From assembly GCF_900149695.1 (NCBI RefSeq), contig NZ_LT703003.1, forward strand, positions 1,054,001 to 1,118,000: 64,000 nt of DNA, read 5' to 3'. Numbering within the stretch: the stretch's first letter is position 1; each line of letters starts with the position of its first letter. Shown piece after piece: positions 34,825 to 44,500 of this stretch. The position numbers were made by a program, and so were the translations under genes. This stretch comes from Anderseniella sp. Alg231-50 (lineage in GTDB: Bacteria; Pseudomonadota; Alphaproteobacteria; Rhizobiales; Aestuariivirgaceae). The notes under the pieces were generated by a model. The model was not told the origin of the DNA and ran no database searches. It saw only the letters and a program-made list of their open reading frames with translations.

Positions 34825-37266
34825 ATGCAGGCAGACGACGAAAAAACCCTTGCCGGATTATTACTTGCGCTAGGCGTGGTCCTGGCTCTCTACTTTCCGG
34901 AGCTATCGCCTTTCTTCGCACCTTATCTGCTGCCGTCGCTGTTTTTCGTCATGGTGTTTTCACTCCTGCCGTTTGCCCGGATTCGTGCGGACAAGCTCCT
35001 GCACCTTCATCCCATCGTAGTTCCACTGATTTTATGGCAGCAGTTGCTGTTGCCGATCGGGACAATCGTTGTTGGGCGGCAGATTGGTCTGGACACCCAG
35101 ATCATCTTCTTCATCGTCCTGACGCTTACCAGCGGATCGCTGTTCGCATCTCCAACCCTGGTGCAACTCATGGGCCTTGATCAGCGCATTGCGGTGCAAA
35201 CAGTGGTGCTGTCCACACTTGCAGCGCCCGGGTTTATCTACCTCTTCTTCAGTATTCTTCACACAGGTCCGGTTGATCTGGATTTGTGGAAATTCGGCGA
35301 GCGGCTGTTCTGGTTTCTGCTGGTTCCTGTTTGCATCTTTGTTGTTGCCCGCATGGTTGTCGGGAATTGGTCCGAAGCCAAGAAAGACCAGGTGGATCGC
35401 GTCGGCAGATGGGGCTCCGTCTTGTCGTTGGTTGTCTTCTGTTTTGCGCTGGAAGACGAGGTCAACATGCACATCGCCGCAAATGTGCAGGAAGTGATCA
35501 ACTACCTGTTTATCGGCACTGTAACTGCGGCGGGCGTGGCTGTTTTAACCCGCGCAGTCATGAGCCGCTTTGGGCCCCGTGCCGCGGCTACGGCAACGGT
35601 GCTGGCGAGTTTCCGCAATGTCGGTTTGACCTTTGGGCTGGTGGGATCAATTGCCGGTCCCGAAGTTGCTGTTTACGTGGGCGTTTGCCAGATCCCCATG
35701 TTCTGCGCACCGCTGTTCTTCGATCTGTTCATCGGCAGATCGCAGAAATCTGATCAGCCGGGCGATCAACACGCATCCTCAAAACCGTTACCGGATCCCA
35801 TACCAGACAGTCCGGATCCGACCGAAAAAGTCAGACAATCACTGCAGCAACTCAATTCATTGGTCGCGAGCCTGCAGCAGACAATATCAGAAAGAGAGAG
35901 ACCAGCTATGATCCAGAACACCGCACACTCGCCCGAGTCTGCCGGGTTGGCATATGATGGCAATGCAGCTCTCGCAGTCAGTGCAGAAGCGCAAAGCCAG
36001 GCGGTTAGCAGTCCAGCGAATCCAGACCAGGCGCCTCTTTCTGAACTACAGATCAGGATGGAAATCAGAAAACGCATGGTGGATGCGCGTGCACTGCTTG
36101 TCAGGCTCGAAACCGAGATGCACGAAACGACCGCCAAAATCATCGGGCACCCCGGTCGTTATCTTGCAGTCTTCGCGGTGCTTGCCACAGTGGGGCTCGC
36201 TGCGATCTGGCAAGGCAACAGATACTTCTATCCGATGCTGTTCAATGACGAGATGTTAGTCGAGGTTGCCGAAGCGCACACTCAAGGGCGCAACTATGGT
36301 GTGTTTGATCTCAACATCAATATTCGCGATCTGCGCGATGAAACCATAGAGCGTATGACGGGCACACCTGATCTCGTGGTGCTTGGTGCAAGTCATTGGC
36401 AGGAGGCGCATGTAGACCTGCTTCCGCAGTATAATTTCTACAACTCCCACGTTCATCGCGACTATTACGAGGACATGATGGCGGTAACCGAGATGTGGGT
36501 TCGCCATGACAAATTGCCCAAAGAGATGATCATTACCATTCGGGACAACCTGTTCACCCCGGTTTCCGAGCGTACCGACTTCCTCTGGTATCCGGGCATC
36601 AAATACTACCGGGATTTCGCTGACCGGATCGGGTTCAAGCCGCATGCCTGGTGGGAGACGCTGCCTTACCAGACCTGGCGTGAACTGGTTTCATTGCCGC
36701 TGCTTTGGTCGCAAGGGAAACATCAGCTGCAATCCGATGTCATGCCGCATGCCACGGATGCGCGGAACTTTGACGGCCTGGACACACTGCTCCCGGGAGG
36801 GTCCATCCTCTGGTCGGGTGAGCATCAACGCATCTTCACTGCGCAACGTGCCCGCGATGAAGCGTTGAATTTTGCCAAGGCCCGGCGCAATGACCCACCG
36901 AAGATTGACCCCAAGGGTCTGGTGCACATGGAAGCGCTGTTTGATTTTCTCAAAAAGCAGGGCGTCAAGGTGACGCTGGCCCACCCGCAGTTCAATCCGG
37001 TCTTTTGGGAGGCTGTTCAAGGCAGCCCGTATGTGGACGGATTGGGCAGAATCGAACAGATCACCCAGGACTGGGCCAAAAAATATGGCTTTGCAGTGAT
37101 CGGTGGATTTTCACCGGATGCAGTCGGTTGCCGGGCAGACCAGTACATTGATGCTGAACACGGCGATCCGGCATGCCTGGGCGCGCTGCTCGCTCAGTAT
37201 GATGTTGTGAATGGCCGGACATCTGCTGAAAAAACTTCCCGCACGAGCCAACTGAAGAAGCACTGA
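34825..37266 (+). CDS. SBF-like membrane protein fused to SGNH/DltD-like domain
   Basis: An 813-residue fusion. Residues about 8-305 form about ten TM helices resembling bile-acid:sodium-symporter (SBF/BASS) proteins, with ATVLASFRNVGLTFG near 258-270. A Ser/Gln-rich linker with coiled-coil (about 306-440) leads to one TM helix (about 446-464) and a periplasmic SGNH-like domain: nucleophile motif LGASHWQEA (Ser523) and C-terminal DAEHGD (Asp776, His779). This recalls DltD/AlgX-type partners of MBOAT proteins. ATG 34825 has GAGTGG upstream. MBOAT and carrier genes follow, which supports O-acyl transfer. Confidence 0.78.
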   Translation: MQADDEKTLAGLLLALGVVLALYFPELSPFFAPYLLPSLFFVMVFSLLPFARIRADKLLHLHPIVVPLILWQQLLLPIGTIVVGRQIGLDTQIIFFIVLTLTSGSLFASPTLVQLMGLDQRIAVQTVVLSTLAAPGFIYLFFSILHTGPVDLDLWKFGERLFWFLLVPVCIFVVARMVVGNWSEAKKDQVDRVGRWGSVLSLVVFCFALEDEVNMHIAANVQEVINYLFIGTVTAAGVAVLTRAVMSRFGPRAAATATVLASFRNVGLTFGLVGSIAGPEVAVYVGVCQIPMFCAPLFFDLFIGRSQKSDQPGDQHASSKPLPDPIPDSPDPTEKVRQSLQQLNSLVASLQQTISERERPAMIQNTAHSPESAGLAYDGNAALAVSAEAQSQAVSSPANPDQAPLSELQIRMEIRKRMVDARALLVRLETEMHETTAKIIGHPGRYLAVFAVLATVGLAAIWQGNRYFYPMLFNDEMLVEVAEAHTQGRNYGVFDLNINIRDLRDETIERMTGTPDLVVLGASHWQEAHVDLLPQYNFYNSHVHRDYYEDMMAVTEMWVRHDKLPKEMIITIRDNLFTPVSERTDFLWYPGIKYYRDFADRIGFKPHAWWETLPYQTWRELVSLPLLWSQGKHQLQSDVMPHATDARNFDGLDTLLPGGSILWSGEHQRIFTAQRARDEALNFAKARRNDPPKIDPKGLVHMEALFDFLKKQGVKVTLAHPQFNPVFWEAVQGSPYVDGLGRIEQITQDWAKKYGFAVIGGFSPDAVGCRADQYIDAEHGDPACLGALLAQYDVVNGRTSAEKTSRTSQLKKH

Positions 37267-37344
37267 ACCGGCCCGCAGACGAGCATTGAAAAGATCAGAG
37301 TCGCGGATTCCCGGCGCGGCAAAATTAAGTTGTAGGACGAAGCC

Positions 37345-38862
37345 ATGATTTTTAACTCATACGAATTCATTGTCATCTTCTTGCCAATTGCATTCGCAGC
37401 CGTAGCGCTTGCTCATGGTATCGGTGGATGGAACATGGCGTTTGCCGTGTTGGGACTGGCGTCCCTGGCATTCTATGCAAACTGGGGCCCTGAATTCCTC
37501 GGCATTCTGCTGGTTTCGATCATCTCCAACTATGTAATCGGAAGTATCATTATACGCTCCAGGGAGAACAGGCTTCACTCCCGATCCCTGCTGGCGATCG
37601 GAGTGCTCGGCAACCTGGGAGCGCTGGGCTATTTCAAGTACACAAACTTCTTCATTGATGTCGTAAACCAGACAACCGGGACCGGCTTCAGCCATCTCAG
37701 CATCATTCTGCCGATCGGCATTTCATTTTATAGCTTTATCCAGATCGGATACCTGATTGACGCCTATAATGGCATGGTCAAGGAAAAATCCTTCGTCAAG
37801 TACTTCACTTTCGCTTCCCTGTTTCCCTGTGTGACAGCCGGTCCGCTGGTTCTCCAGCGTGAGATTTTCCAGCAGATGGAAGATCGCAAGGATGCGTTCC
37901 TGGACATGACGCGAATAGCGGCCGGGCTTACCCTGTTCACGATCGGCCTGTTCAAAAAAGTGGTCTTCGCAGACGGTATTGCCAGCTATTCCGATACGGT
38001 CTTCAATGGTGTTGCCGCCGGGCAGGGGCTTGAGGTCATGACCGCCTGGCTTGGCGCCCTTGCCTATTCATTCCAGCTGTACTTCGATTTTTCCGGTTAT
38101 ACCGACATGGCGCTTGGCCTCGGTGCAATCTTCGGAATCATGTTGCCGCTTAATTTCAATTCGCCGTTCAAGGCAACCAGCATTTCAGACTTCTGGCAGC
38201 GCTGGCATATGACGATGACCCGGTTTTTCACAAACTACGTCTTTTCGCCAATGGCCATGAAAGGCATGCGCAAAGCAGTCGCCGGCAAGTACGGGCCTGC
38301 GCGCAAGTTTGTCGCTTCCGGCGCCTGGCCGATTGTCTTTACCATGCTGGTGGCAGGCATCTGGCACGGTTCAGGCTGGGTGTTCGTGATCTACGGTCTG
38401 ATCCACGGTTTTGCAATTGCCATCAACAATGCATGGAGGCATTTCAACATGCCAAAGCCGGCACCGGTCACAGGCTGGTTCCTGACAATGCTGGTGGTTG
38501 TCTGTGGCCTGGTTGTATTCCGCGCGCCTGACGTACCCACCGCCGTGACGATCCTGGCAACCATGTTCGGGGCAAGTCAGTTCATTGTGCCGCAGGGAAT
38601 TGAGGTTGTGCAACTTGCCGTGGCCGATGTTGTGCCGATGATTGTGCTGTTCGGCGCAATCGTGCTGCTGATGCCGAATTCGCAGGAAATCGTTTCGAAC
38701 ACCTGGATCTCAACGAATGACAAGCCAAAGTCGATCGGCAGGTTTGCCGAGAAGATACTCTGGATGCCGCAGGCCCGGTGGGGCCTGGCCATTGCCGGCG
38801 TATTCGTCGTTTCGTTTTCCATGATCGGATCGGATTCATCATTTCTTTATTATCAATTCTAA
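37345..38862 (+). CDS. MBOAT-family O-acyltransferase (AlgI/DltB/PatA-like)
   Basis: A 505-residue polytopic membrane protein with the MBOAT signature: FYSFIQIGYLIDAYNG, FDFSGYTDMALGLGAIFGI, FWQRWHMTM (His about 288) and AGIWHGSGW with the conserved catalytic His at about 341. AlgI and DltB move acyl groups across the inner membrane onto alginate or teichoic acid. AGGAC lies 9 bases before the ATG. It sits 78 bases after the SBF/SGNH fusion and 66 before the carrier protein, a Dlt-like set. The donor is inferred to be the seryl-carrier thioester. Confidence 0.93.
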   Translation: MIFNSYEFIVIFLPIAFAAVALAHGIGGWNMAFAVLGLASLAFYANWGPEFLGILLVSIISNYVIGSIIIRSRENRLHSRSLLAIGVLGNLGALGYFKYTNFFIDVVNQTTGTGFSHLSIILPIGISFYSFIQIGYLIDAYNGMVKEKSFVKYFTFASLFPCVTAGPLVLQREIFQQMEDRKDAFLDMTRIAAGLTLFTIGLFKKVVFADGIASYSDTVFNGVAAGQGLEVMTAWLGALAYSFQLYFDFSGYTDMALGLGAIFGIMLPLNFNSPFKATSISDFWQRWHMTMTRFFTNYVFSPMAMKGMRKAVAGKYGPARKFVASGAWPIVFTMLVAGIWHGSGWVFVIYGLIHGFAIAINNAWRHFNMPKPAPVTGWFLTMLVVVCGLVVFRAPDVPTAVTILATMFGASQFIVPQGIEVVQLAVADVVPMIVLFGAIVLLMPNSQEIVSNTWISTNDKPKSIGRFAEKILWMPQARWGLAIAGVFVVSFSMIGSDSSFLYYQF

Positions 38863-38928
38863 AACACCCGCCTTGTTAGTCGTTCAGTAACAGGCGGCTC
38901 GTAATTTGATGAAAAAGAGGGACCGACA

Positions 38929-39168
38929 ATGAGACTTTTCGAAACTGTAGCAAGCGTTCTTAACATCGACGCAAATTCACTGACCAACGAGTCCAACGGA
39001 CGTAACACCGAGAACTGGGACTCGCTGCGTCACATCGAGCTGATACTTGCTGTGGAAACAGCCTTTGGCGTGACATTCTCCATGTCCGAAATGGTCTCCA
39101 TGCAGGACCTTGGTGACATGCGTACGCTGCTTGTTGAAAAAGGCGTCACGCTGGAACAGGCTGCCTGA
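38929..39168 (+). CDS. Stand-alone acyl/aminoacyl carrier protein
   Basis: A 79-residue carrier protein with the phosphopantetheine serine at about 32 in ENWDSLRHIELI. It is acidic and helical, with the DSL motif. The best partner is the adenylation enzyme at 27339, which has no carrier domain of its own. GAGGG lies 8 bases before the ATG. No phosphopantetheinyl transferase gene is in the window, so a host enzyme must activate it. A DltC-like role is inferred from the neighbours. Confidence 0.9.
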   Translation: MRLFETVASVLNIDANSLTNESNGRNTENWDSLRHIELILAVETAFGVTFSMSEMVSMQDLGDMRTLLVEKGVTLEQAA

Positions 39169-39202
39169 AACAAGACGGCGGCAGCGTCCGCAGCTTGTTC
39201 TT

Positions 39203-40777
39203 CTATTGCAGTTCCTTGGTGCGCAGAAAGCGGATGTCTTCATACGTTTTGGCTGCGTAGTCCAGTTCCCACGACCCTTTGGCGAGAAACACGTAACTGC
39301 CGTCGCGATCTGTCGCCATGGCCAGCCGGTTGCGCTCACGGAAGGTTGCCAGGGCGGCAGCATCCTCCGACGTGACCCAGCGCGCCATCTCATAAGGCGA
39401 GGCTTCAAACTCCAGCGTCACGCCGTATTCCTGCTTGGCGCGTGAGGCCAGCACATCGAGCTGCAGCACGCCGACAACACCGACAATCCACTGCGATCCG
39501 ACTTCGGGCTGGAACACCTGGATCAGGCCTTCCTCCGCCAGGTCTTCCAGGGCGGCGCGCATCTGCTTGACCCTGGTCATATCCCCCAGACGTACACGAC
39601 GCAGTGCTTCCGGCGCAAAGGCGGGCAGGCCGGTGAACCGCAAGGCCTCACCTTCGGTGAAGGTGTCGCCGACCCGCACGGTGCCGTGGTTGGGTATGCC
39701 GATGACATCGCCGGCCTGGGCGTCCTCGGCGATCTCGCGATCCTGGGCCAGAAAGAAGATCGGGCTGTGCACCAGGATATCCTTGCTGGTGCGCACCTGC
39801 TTCAGCTTCATACCGCGTTTGAAGTGGCCTGAGCACACCCGCATGAACGCCACGCGGTCGCGATGGTTCTTGTCCATATTGGCCTGCACCTTGAAAATGA
39901 AGCCGGTGACCTTGTCTTCGTCGGGCTTGACTTCTCTGGGTTCTGCCGGGCTGGGCCTTGGAGACGGCGCATGCCCGATGATCAGGTCAAGCAGGGGCTG
40001 CACCGAGAACTCGTTCAGTGCGCTGCCGAAAATCACCGGGGTCAGGTGGCCTTCCAGAAATGAAGCCTGGTCGAACGGCGCATATCCTGCCTGTGCCAGT
40101 TCGATCGCCTCGGATGACGCCGTCACGATGTGATCGGGTACATCTGCCATTTCGCCGAGCTTTTCGGGAGACGGCACCTTGAGGGTCTCGTCGAAGTGCC
40201 CGCCACGCCGTGATGCACGCGAGAACGAGCCGTCGCGCAGGTCATAGCAGCCGTAAAAATCCGATCCCATGCCGATGGGCCAGATCATCGGTGACACGTC
40301 CAGCGCCAGCATTTCCTGGATCTCGTCAAGCAGCTCAAAGCCGTCACGGCCTTCGCGGTCGACCTTGTTGACGAAGGTGATGATGGGGATGTCGCGCAGG
40401 CGGCAGACCTCGAACAGTTTGCGGGTCTGGCTTTCAATGCCCTTGGCTGCGTCGATGACCATGATGGCGGAATCGACCGCGGTCAGCGTGCGGTAGGTGT
40501 CTTCGGAAAAGTCTTCATGGCCCGGCGTGTCGAGCAGGTTGCAGGTATGGCCGTCATAGTCGAAGGTCATGACGGAACTGGTCACCGAGATGCCGCGGTC
40601 CTGCTCGATCTTCATCCAGTCGGAGCGGGCGCGACGCTGGTCGCCACGGGTCCGTACGGCACCGGCCAGGCGAATGGCGCCGCCGGCCAGCAGCAGTTTT
40701 TCCGTCAGCGTGGTCTTGCCGGCATCGGGATGCGAAATGATCGCGAACGTGCGCCGTGAAGCGTGGTCTAAAGCCAT
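39203..40777 (-). CDS. prfC: Peptide chain release factor 3
   Basis: GTPase that recycles RF1/RF2 from the ribosome, 524 residues. G1 SHPDAGKTT at about 15-23, LLDTPGHEDFSEDTYR (G3) and NKVD (G4), plus the RF3-specific SDWMKIEQDRGISVTSSVM. It converges on the carrier gene with 34 bases between stops; an imperfect inverted repeat there (AACAAG/CTTGTT) lacks a good T run. Confidence 0.95.
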   Translation of the reverse strand: MALDHASRRTFAIISHPDAGKTTLTEKLLLAGGAIRLAGAVRTRGDQRRARSDWMKIEQDRGISVTSSVMTFDYDGHTCNLLDTPGHEDFSEDTYRTLTAVDSAIMVIDAAKGIESQTRKLFEVCRLRDIPIITFVNKVDREGRDGFELLDEIQEMLALDVSPMIWPIGMGSDFYGCYDLRDGSFSRASRRGGHFDETLKVPSPEKLGEMADVPDHIVTASSEAIELAQAGYAPFDQASFLEGHLTPVIFGSALNEFSVQPLLDLIIGHAPSPRPSPAEPREVKPDEDKVTGFIFKVQANMDKNHRDRVAFMRVCSGHFKRGMKLKQVRTSKDILVHSPIFFLAQDREIAEDAQAGDVIGIPNHGTVRVGDTFTEGEALRFTGLPAFAPEALRRVRLGDMTRVKQMRAALEDLAEEGLIQVFQPEVGSQWIVGVVGVLQLDVLASRAKQEYGVTLEFEASPYEMARWVTSEDAAALATFRERNRLAMATDRDGSYVFLAKGSWELDYAAKTYEDIRFLRTKELQ

Positions 40778-40879
40778 GGGAGTTTAAGGCCTTGTGAGAT
40801 ACTTGTCTTTGAGCAGACTGGTTACGGAACCAGGTGCGTTGATGAATGCATGGTTTGCCGAATTGCCATTCCGGACCCG

Positions 40880-41455
40880 TCAGCGGGCTTGCGCGTGATA
40901 CTCATCATTGGGCCGCATGTCCACTGCAGATGCCATCCGGTTCGACATGTTGAAGAAACTGGCGACGCTTGAAATGTCCCAGATGTCGCGGTCGGAAAAG
41001 CCGACTGCCCGCAAGGCCTGGCGATCGTCTTCGACCATTGCATTGGGTGTGCGGGTGAGCTTGTCGGCAAATTCCAGCATGGCGGTCTGCCGGGCATCGA
41101 GGTCTGCGGCGCGGAAATTCATCACCATCTGCTCGCCGAGCGCTGCGTCGCCGGACAACTGCCGGACGGCCGCGCCGTGCGCGGTCAGGCAGTAATAGCA
41201 CTGGTTCACGGCAGACACGGCGACAGCGATCATTTCGCGTTCCAGCTTGGACAGGTTTGAATCGCCCAGCATGAGATCATTGTACAGATCAGCAAACGCC
41301 TGCAGCTTGACGGATGAAAACGCGTACGCCTTCAGCACGTTCGGAATGAAGCCAAGCTTCTCGGTGCATTTGTCGAAATAGGCCTGCTGGCGCTCTGTCA
41401 GTTCATCAACCTTGTCGATGGTCAAGGCTGTGGCGGGCTTGCCGGAAGTCGTCAT
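40880..41455 (-). CDS. AhpD/carboxymuconolactone-decarboxylase-like protein
   Basis: A 191-residue peroxidase-related protein of the AhpD superfamily. The redox motif is C86-X2-C89 followed by TAH (NQCYYCLTAH), and LEREMIAVAVSAV precedes it as usual. C-terminal helices (FNMSNRMASAVDMRPNDEYH) match uncharacterised peroxidase-related enzymes. It probably reduces peroxides or acts as a disulfide partner; substrate unknown. Divergent from the NAD-GDH gene. Confidence 0.87.
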   Translation of the reverse strand: MTTSGKPATALTIDKVDELTERQQAYFDKCTEKLGFIPNVLKAYAFSSVKLQAFADLYNDLMLGDSNLSKLEREMIAVAVSAVNQCYYCLTAHGAAVRQLSGDAALGEQMVMNFRAADLDARQTAMLEFADKLTRTPNAMVEDDRQALRAVGFSDRDIWDISSVASFFNMSNRMASAVDMRPNDEYHAQAR

Positions 41456-41572
41456 CTATTTGTCTCCGCTGGAAATTGAAGGGGGATAATATAGATGTTT
41501 TGAATGCATGGCCATTATCGGAAAGCTGTCCTATGCTGAAATATTGGGCAGTTGCAAAAAGGGTGGAACGTC

Positions 41573-44500
41573 GTGTCAGAAAAATCCAAAACAGGCTCCG
41601 TGCAGAAACGTTCAGCAAAAAAGACAGGCAGGAGCACGCTGGACAAGACGCTGCGTAAACAGCTGTTTCGGGAGGCCGTGGAGGAAGACGTTGCCGGACT
41701 GACAAACGCCGACGTCGACCTGCTGGTTGAAAGAGCCCGTGAGTTTCTGGATGCCAAAGCTCCGGGCCGCGTGAAGATCCGGATTACGGATTCAGGTGTG
41801 AGTGAAGGCGCTCTGGCACAGCGCAGTATTCTGGAAATCCTGAATGACGACATGCCGTTTCTGGTCGACTCGGTGATCAATGCCCTGTCGGTAAAAGGGC
41901 ACACTGTCCGCACGGTGCTGCATCCCGTGTTTGCCAGCGAGCGCGACAGCAAGGGCAAGTTGAAATCCCTGGACAATTCGAAGAAACAGTCGGGTGATTT
42001 CCTGCGCGAAAGCTACCTGCATATCCATCTCGAAGCGATGAATTCCAAGCGCGAACAGGATGAGCTGGTCGCCGAACTGCGCGACATACTGGATGAAATT
42101 CGAGCCGCCGTGGTCGACTGGCAGCCGATGCAACATGTGATACAGGGCAGAATTGAACAACTCAGGACCAAGGCCTCACCGCTGCCGACTGCCATTGTCA
42201 GCGAAACCATCGATTTCCTGAGCTGGCTGCTAAACAACAAGTTCACCTTCCTGGGCATGTGCCAGTACAGGCTGGGGAAAAAGGGCGGCAAGAAACAGAT
42301 GATTGCCGACGAGAAATCCTCGCTGGGCGTGTTGCGGCTGCAACGCCACCAGGTGATCCAGAACGCGGCGAAACGGAACCTGTCCAGCTACAAATCCGGT
42401 TACGCGATTGTCGTGGAAAAATCCGACCTGGTATCCCGGGTACACAGGTCTGCCGTCATGGACTATGTAGGGCTTTACGATTTTGACCAGGCAGGAAATG
42501 TTGTCGGCGAACTGCGCGTGGTCGGCCTCTTTGCCTCGACCGCCTATACCGAAGCCGCCAGCGGCATTCCGCTGTTGCGCCGCCGCATAGACGCGGTGAT
42601 GGCGCTGAGCGGATTTACACCGAGCGGCCATTCGGGCAAGGGCCTGCTGAACATTCTTGAAACCATGTCGCGCGATGATCTGTTCCAGATCGAGTCGGAA
42701 CAACTGGCGCCGCTGGCAATGGGCATGTGGCGCCTGCATGAGCGGCCGCGCACGCGCGTGTTCCTGCGGCTGGACCGGTTCGAGAGATACGCAATTGCGT
42801 TCGTGTTCTTTCCACGCGACAGGTTTTCGTCCGACCTCAGGGAGAAAGCCGGCGCCATCCTGGAGAAGCACTACCAGGGCAAGACCCTGGAGTTCATGCC
42901 CAATTTCGGCGAAGGCACGCTGGTTCGCGTCCGGTTCATCGTGTCGCTGGGCGTGTCGGCGAAGAACCTGCCGGACCCGGATCTGGTTGAAAGAGAAATC
43001 GTCGAGGCGACGCGCAGCTGGGGTGATGAGCTTGCAGATGCGGTGACGGCCAGTACGGACGGGTCGGCGGGCCGGTCGCTGGCGAGGCGTTATGCCAACG
43101 CGTTCCCGGCGGCGTATCGCGAGGCCAACCGGATCACCGAAGCACAGCACGACATAGCGATCATGGAGGCGCTGAACACCGAAACGCGCACGGCAGCCGA
43201 GTTTGCGCCGCCGGTTGGAAATCACGGTGCGGTGTGGCTGAAGCTGTTCAACCTGGCATCCCCGGTACCGTTGTCGGCCCGACTTCCCCTGCTGGAAGAC
43301 ATGGGGCTCAGGGCGCTGGATGAAAACACCTATATCGTCCAGCCGTCCGGCAAACCGGGATCGGGACAGGAAGTCGACGCTGTCTACATCCATGAGGTTG
43401 CGCTCAGTCGCGACAATGATGCCGCGATCGATGAGCAAAGTTACCAGCAGCTGCAGGACTGTTTCCTGGCTGTCTGGACAGGCAAGGCCGACAGCGACCC
43501 GTTGAACGGGCTGGTATTGTCTGCTTCGCTTACCTGGCAGGAAGTGACCGTGTTGCGGGCGCTTGCGCGCTATCTGCGCCAGACCGGCTTTTCATTTGCG
43601 CTGTCAGTGATAGCCGGAACGCTGGTGCGTTACGGAGATGTGACACGACTGCTGGTGGACCTGTTCAAGGCGAGGTTCCAGCCCGGCCACGCCAAGGCGG
43701 ACACACTGGCGGATCGTGAGAAGCTTCAGAACAAGCTGCTGCAGAGAATCGAAGATCTTCTGGCCGATGTTCCCAGCCTCGATGACGACCGGATCATTCG
43801 CCACATGGTAGGTGTCATTACAGCCACGCAGCGGACCAATTTCTTCAACCTGGAAAACCTGCAGGGCGGCCTTCCGATTGCCCTGGCAATGAAGATACAC
43901 AGCAAGGACGTGCCCGGCATTCCGGCGCCGGTCCCGTTCGCGGAAATCTTCGTCCATTCCACACTTGTCGAGGGCGTGCATCTGCGCGGCGGCATGATTG
44001 CGCGCGGTGGATTGCGCTGGTCCGACAGGGCGGAAGACTTCCGCACCGAAGTGCTGGGCCTGGCAAAGGCCCAGAACGTCAAGAATGCGGTTATCGTGCC
44101 GGTCGGGGCCAAGGGCGGATTTATCCCCAGACAGCTTCCTGCGGGCGGCAGCCGCGATGAGGTGTACCAGGCTGGAACGCTGGCCTATCAGTCGTTCATT
44201 TCAAGCTTGTTGTCCCTGACCGACAATACCAAGGGCGGCAAGATCATCCCGCCGCCGAAAATGGTACGCCAGGATGGTGACGATCCGTACCTGGTGGTTG
44301 CCGCCGACAAGGGAACGGCGGCGTTTTCAGATGTCGCCAATGCAATTTCCTCGGACGCCGGATTCTGGCTTGATGACGCGTTCGCGTCCGGCGGGTCGGC
44401 AGGTTATGACCACAAGAAGATGGGCATTACCGCGCGCGGTGGCTGGGAGGCCGTCAAGCGCCATTTCCGGGAACTGGACCGTGACATCCAGACCACGCCG

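Noticed and set aside
39169-39202. Bidirectional terminator between carrier gene and prfC
   Set aside because: Imperfect AACAAG/CTTGTT stem with internal mismatches and no clear T run.
42230-43438. 402-codon frame antisense to the NAD-GDH gene
   Set aside because: Lies inside a well-recognised gene and shows no domain.
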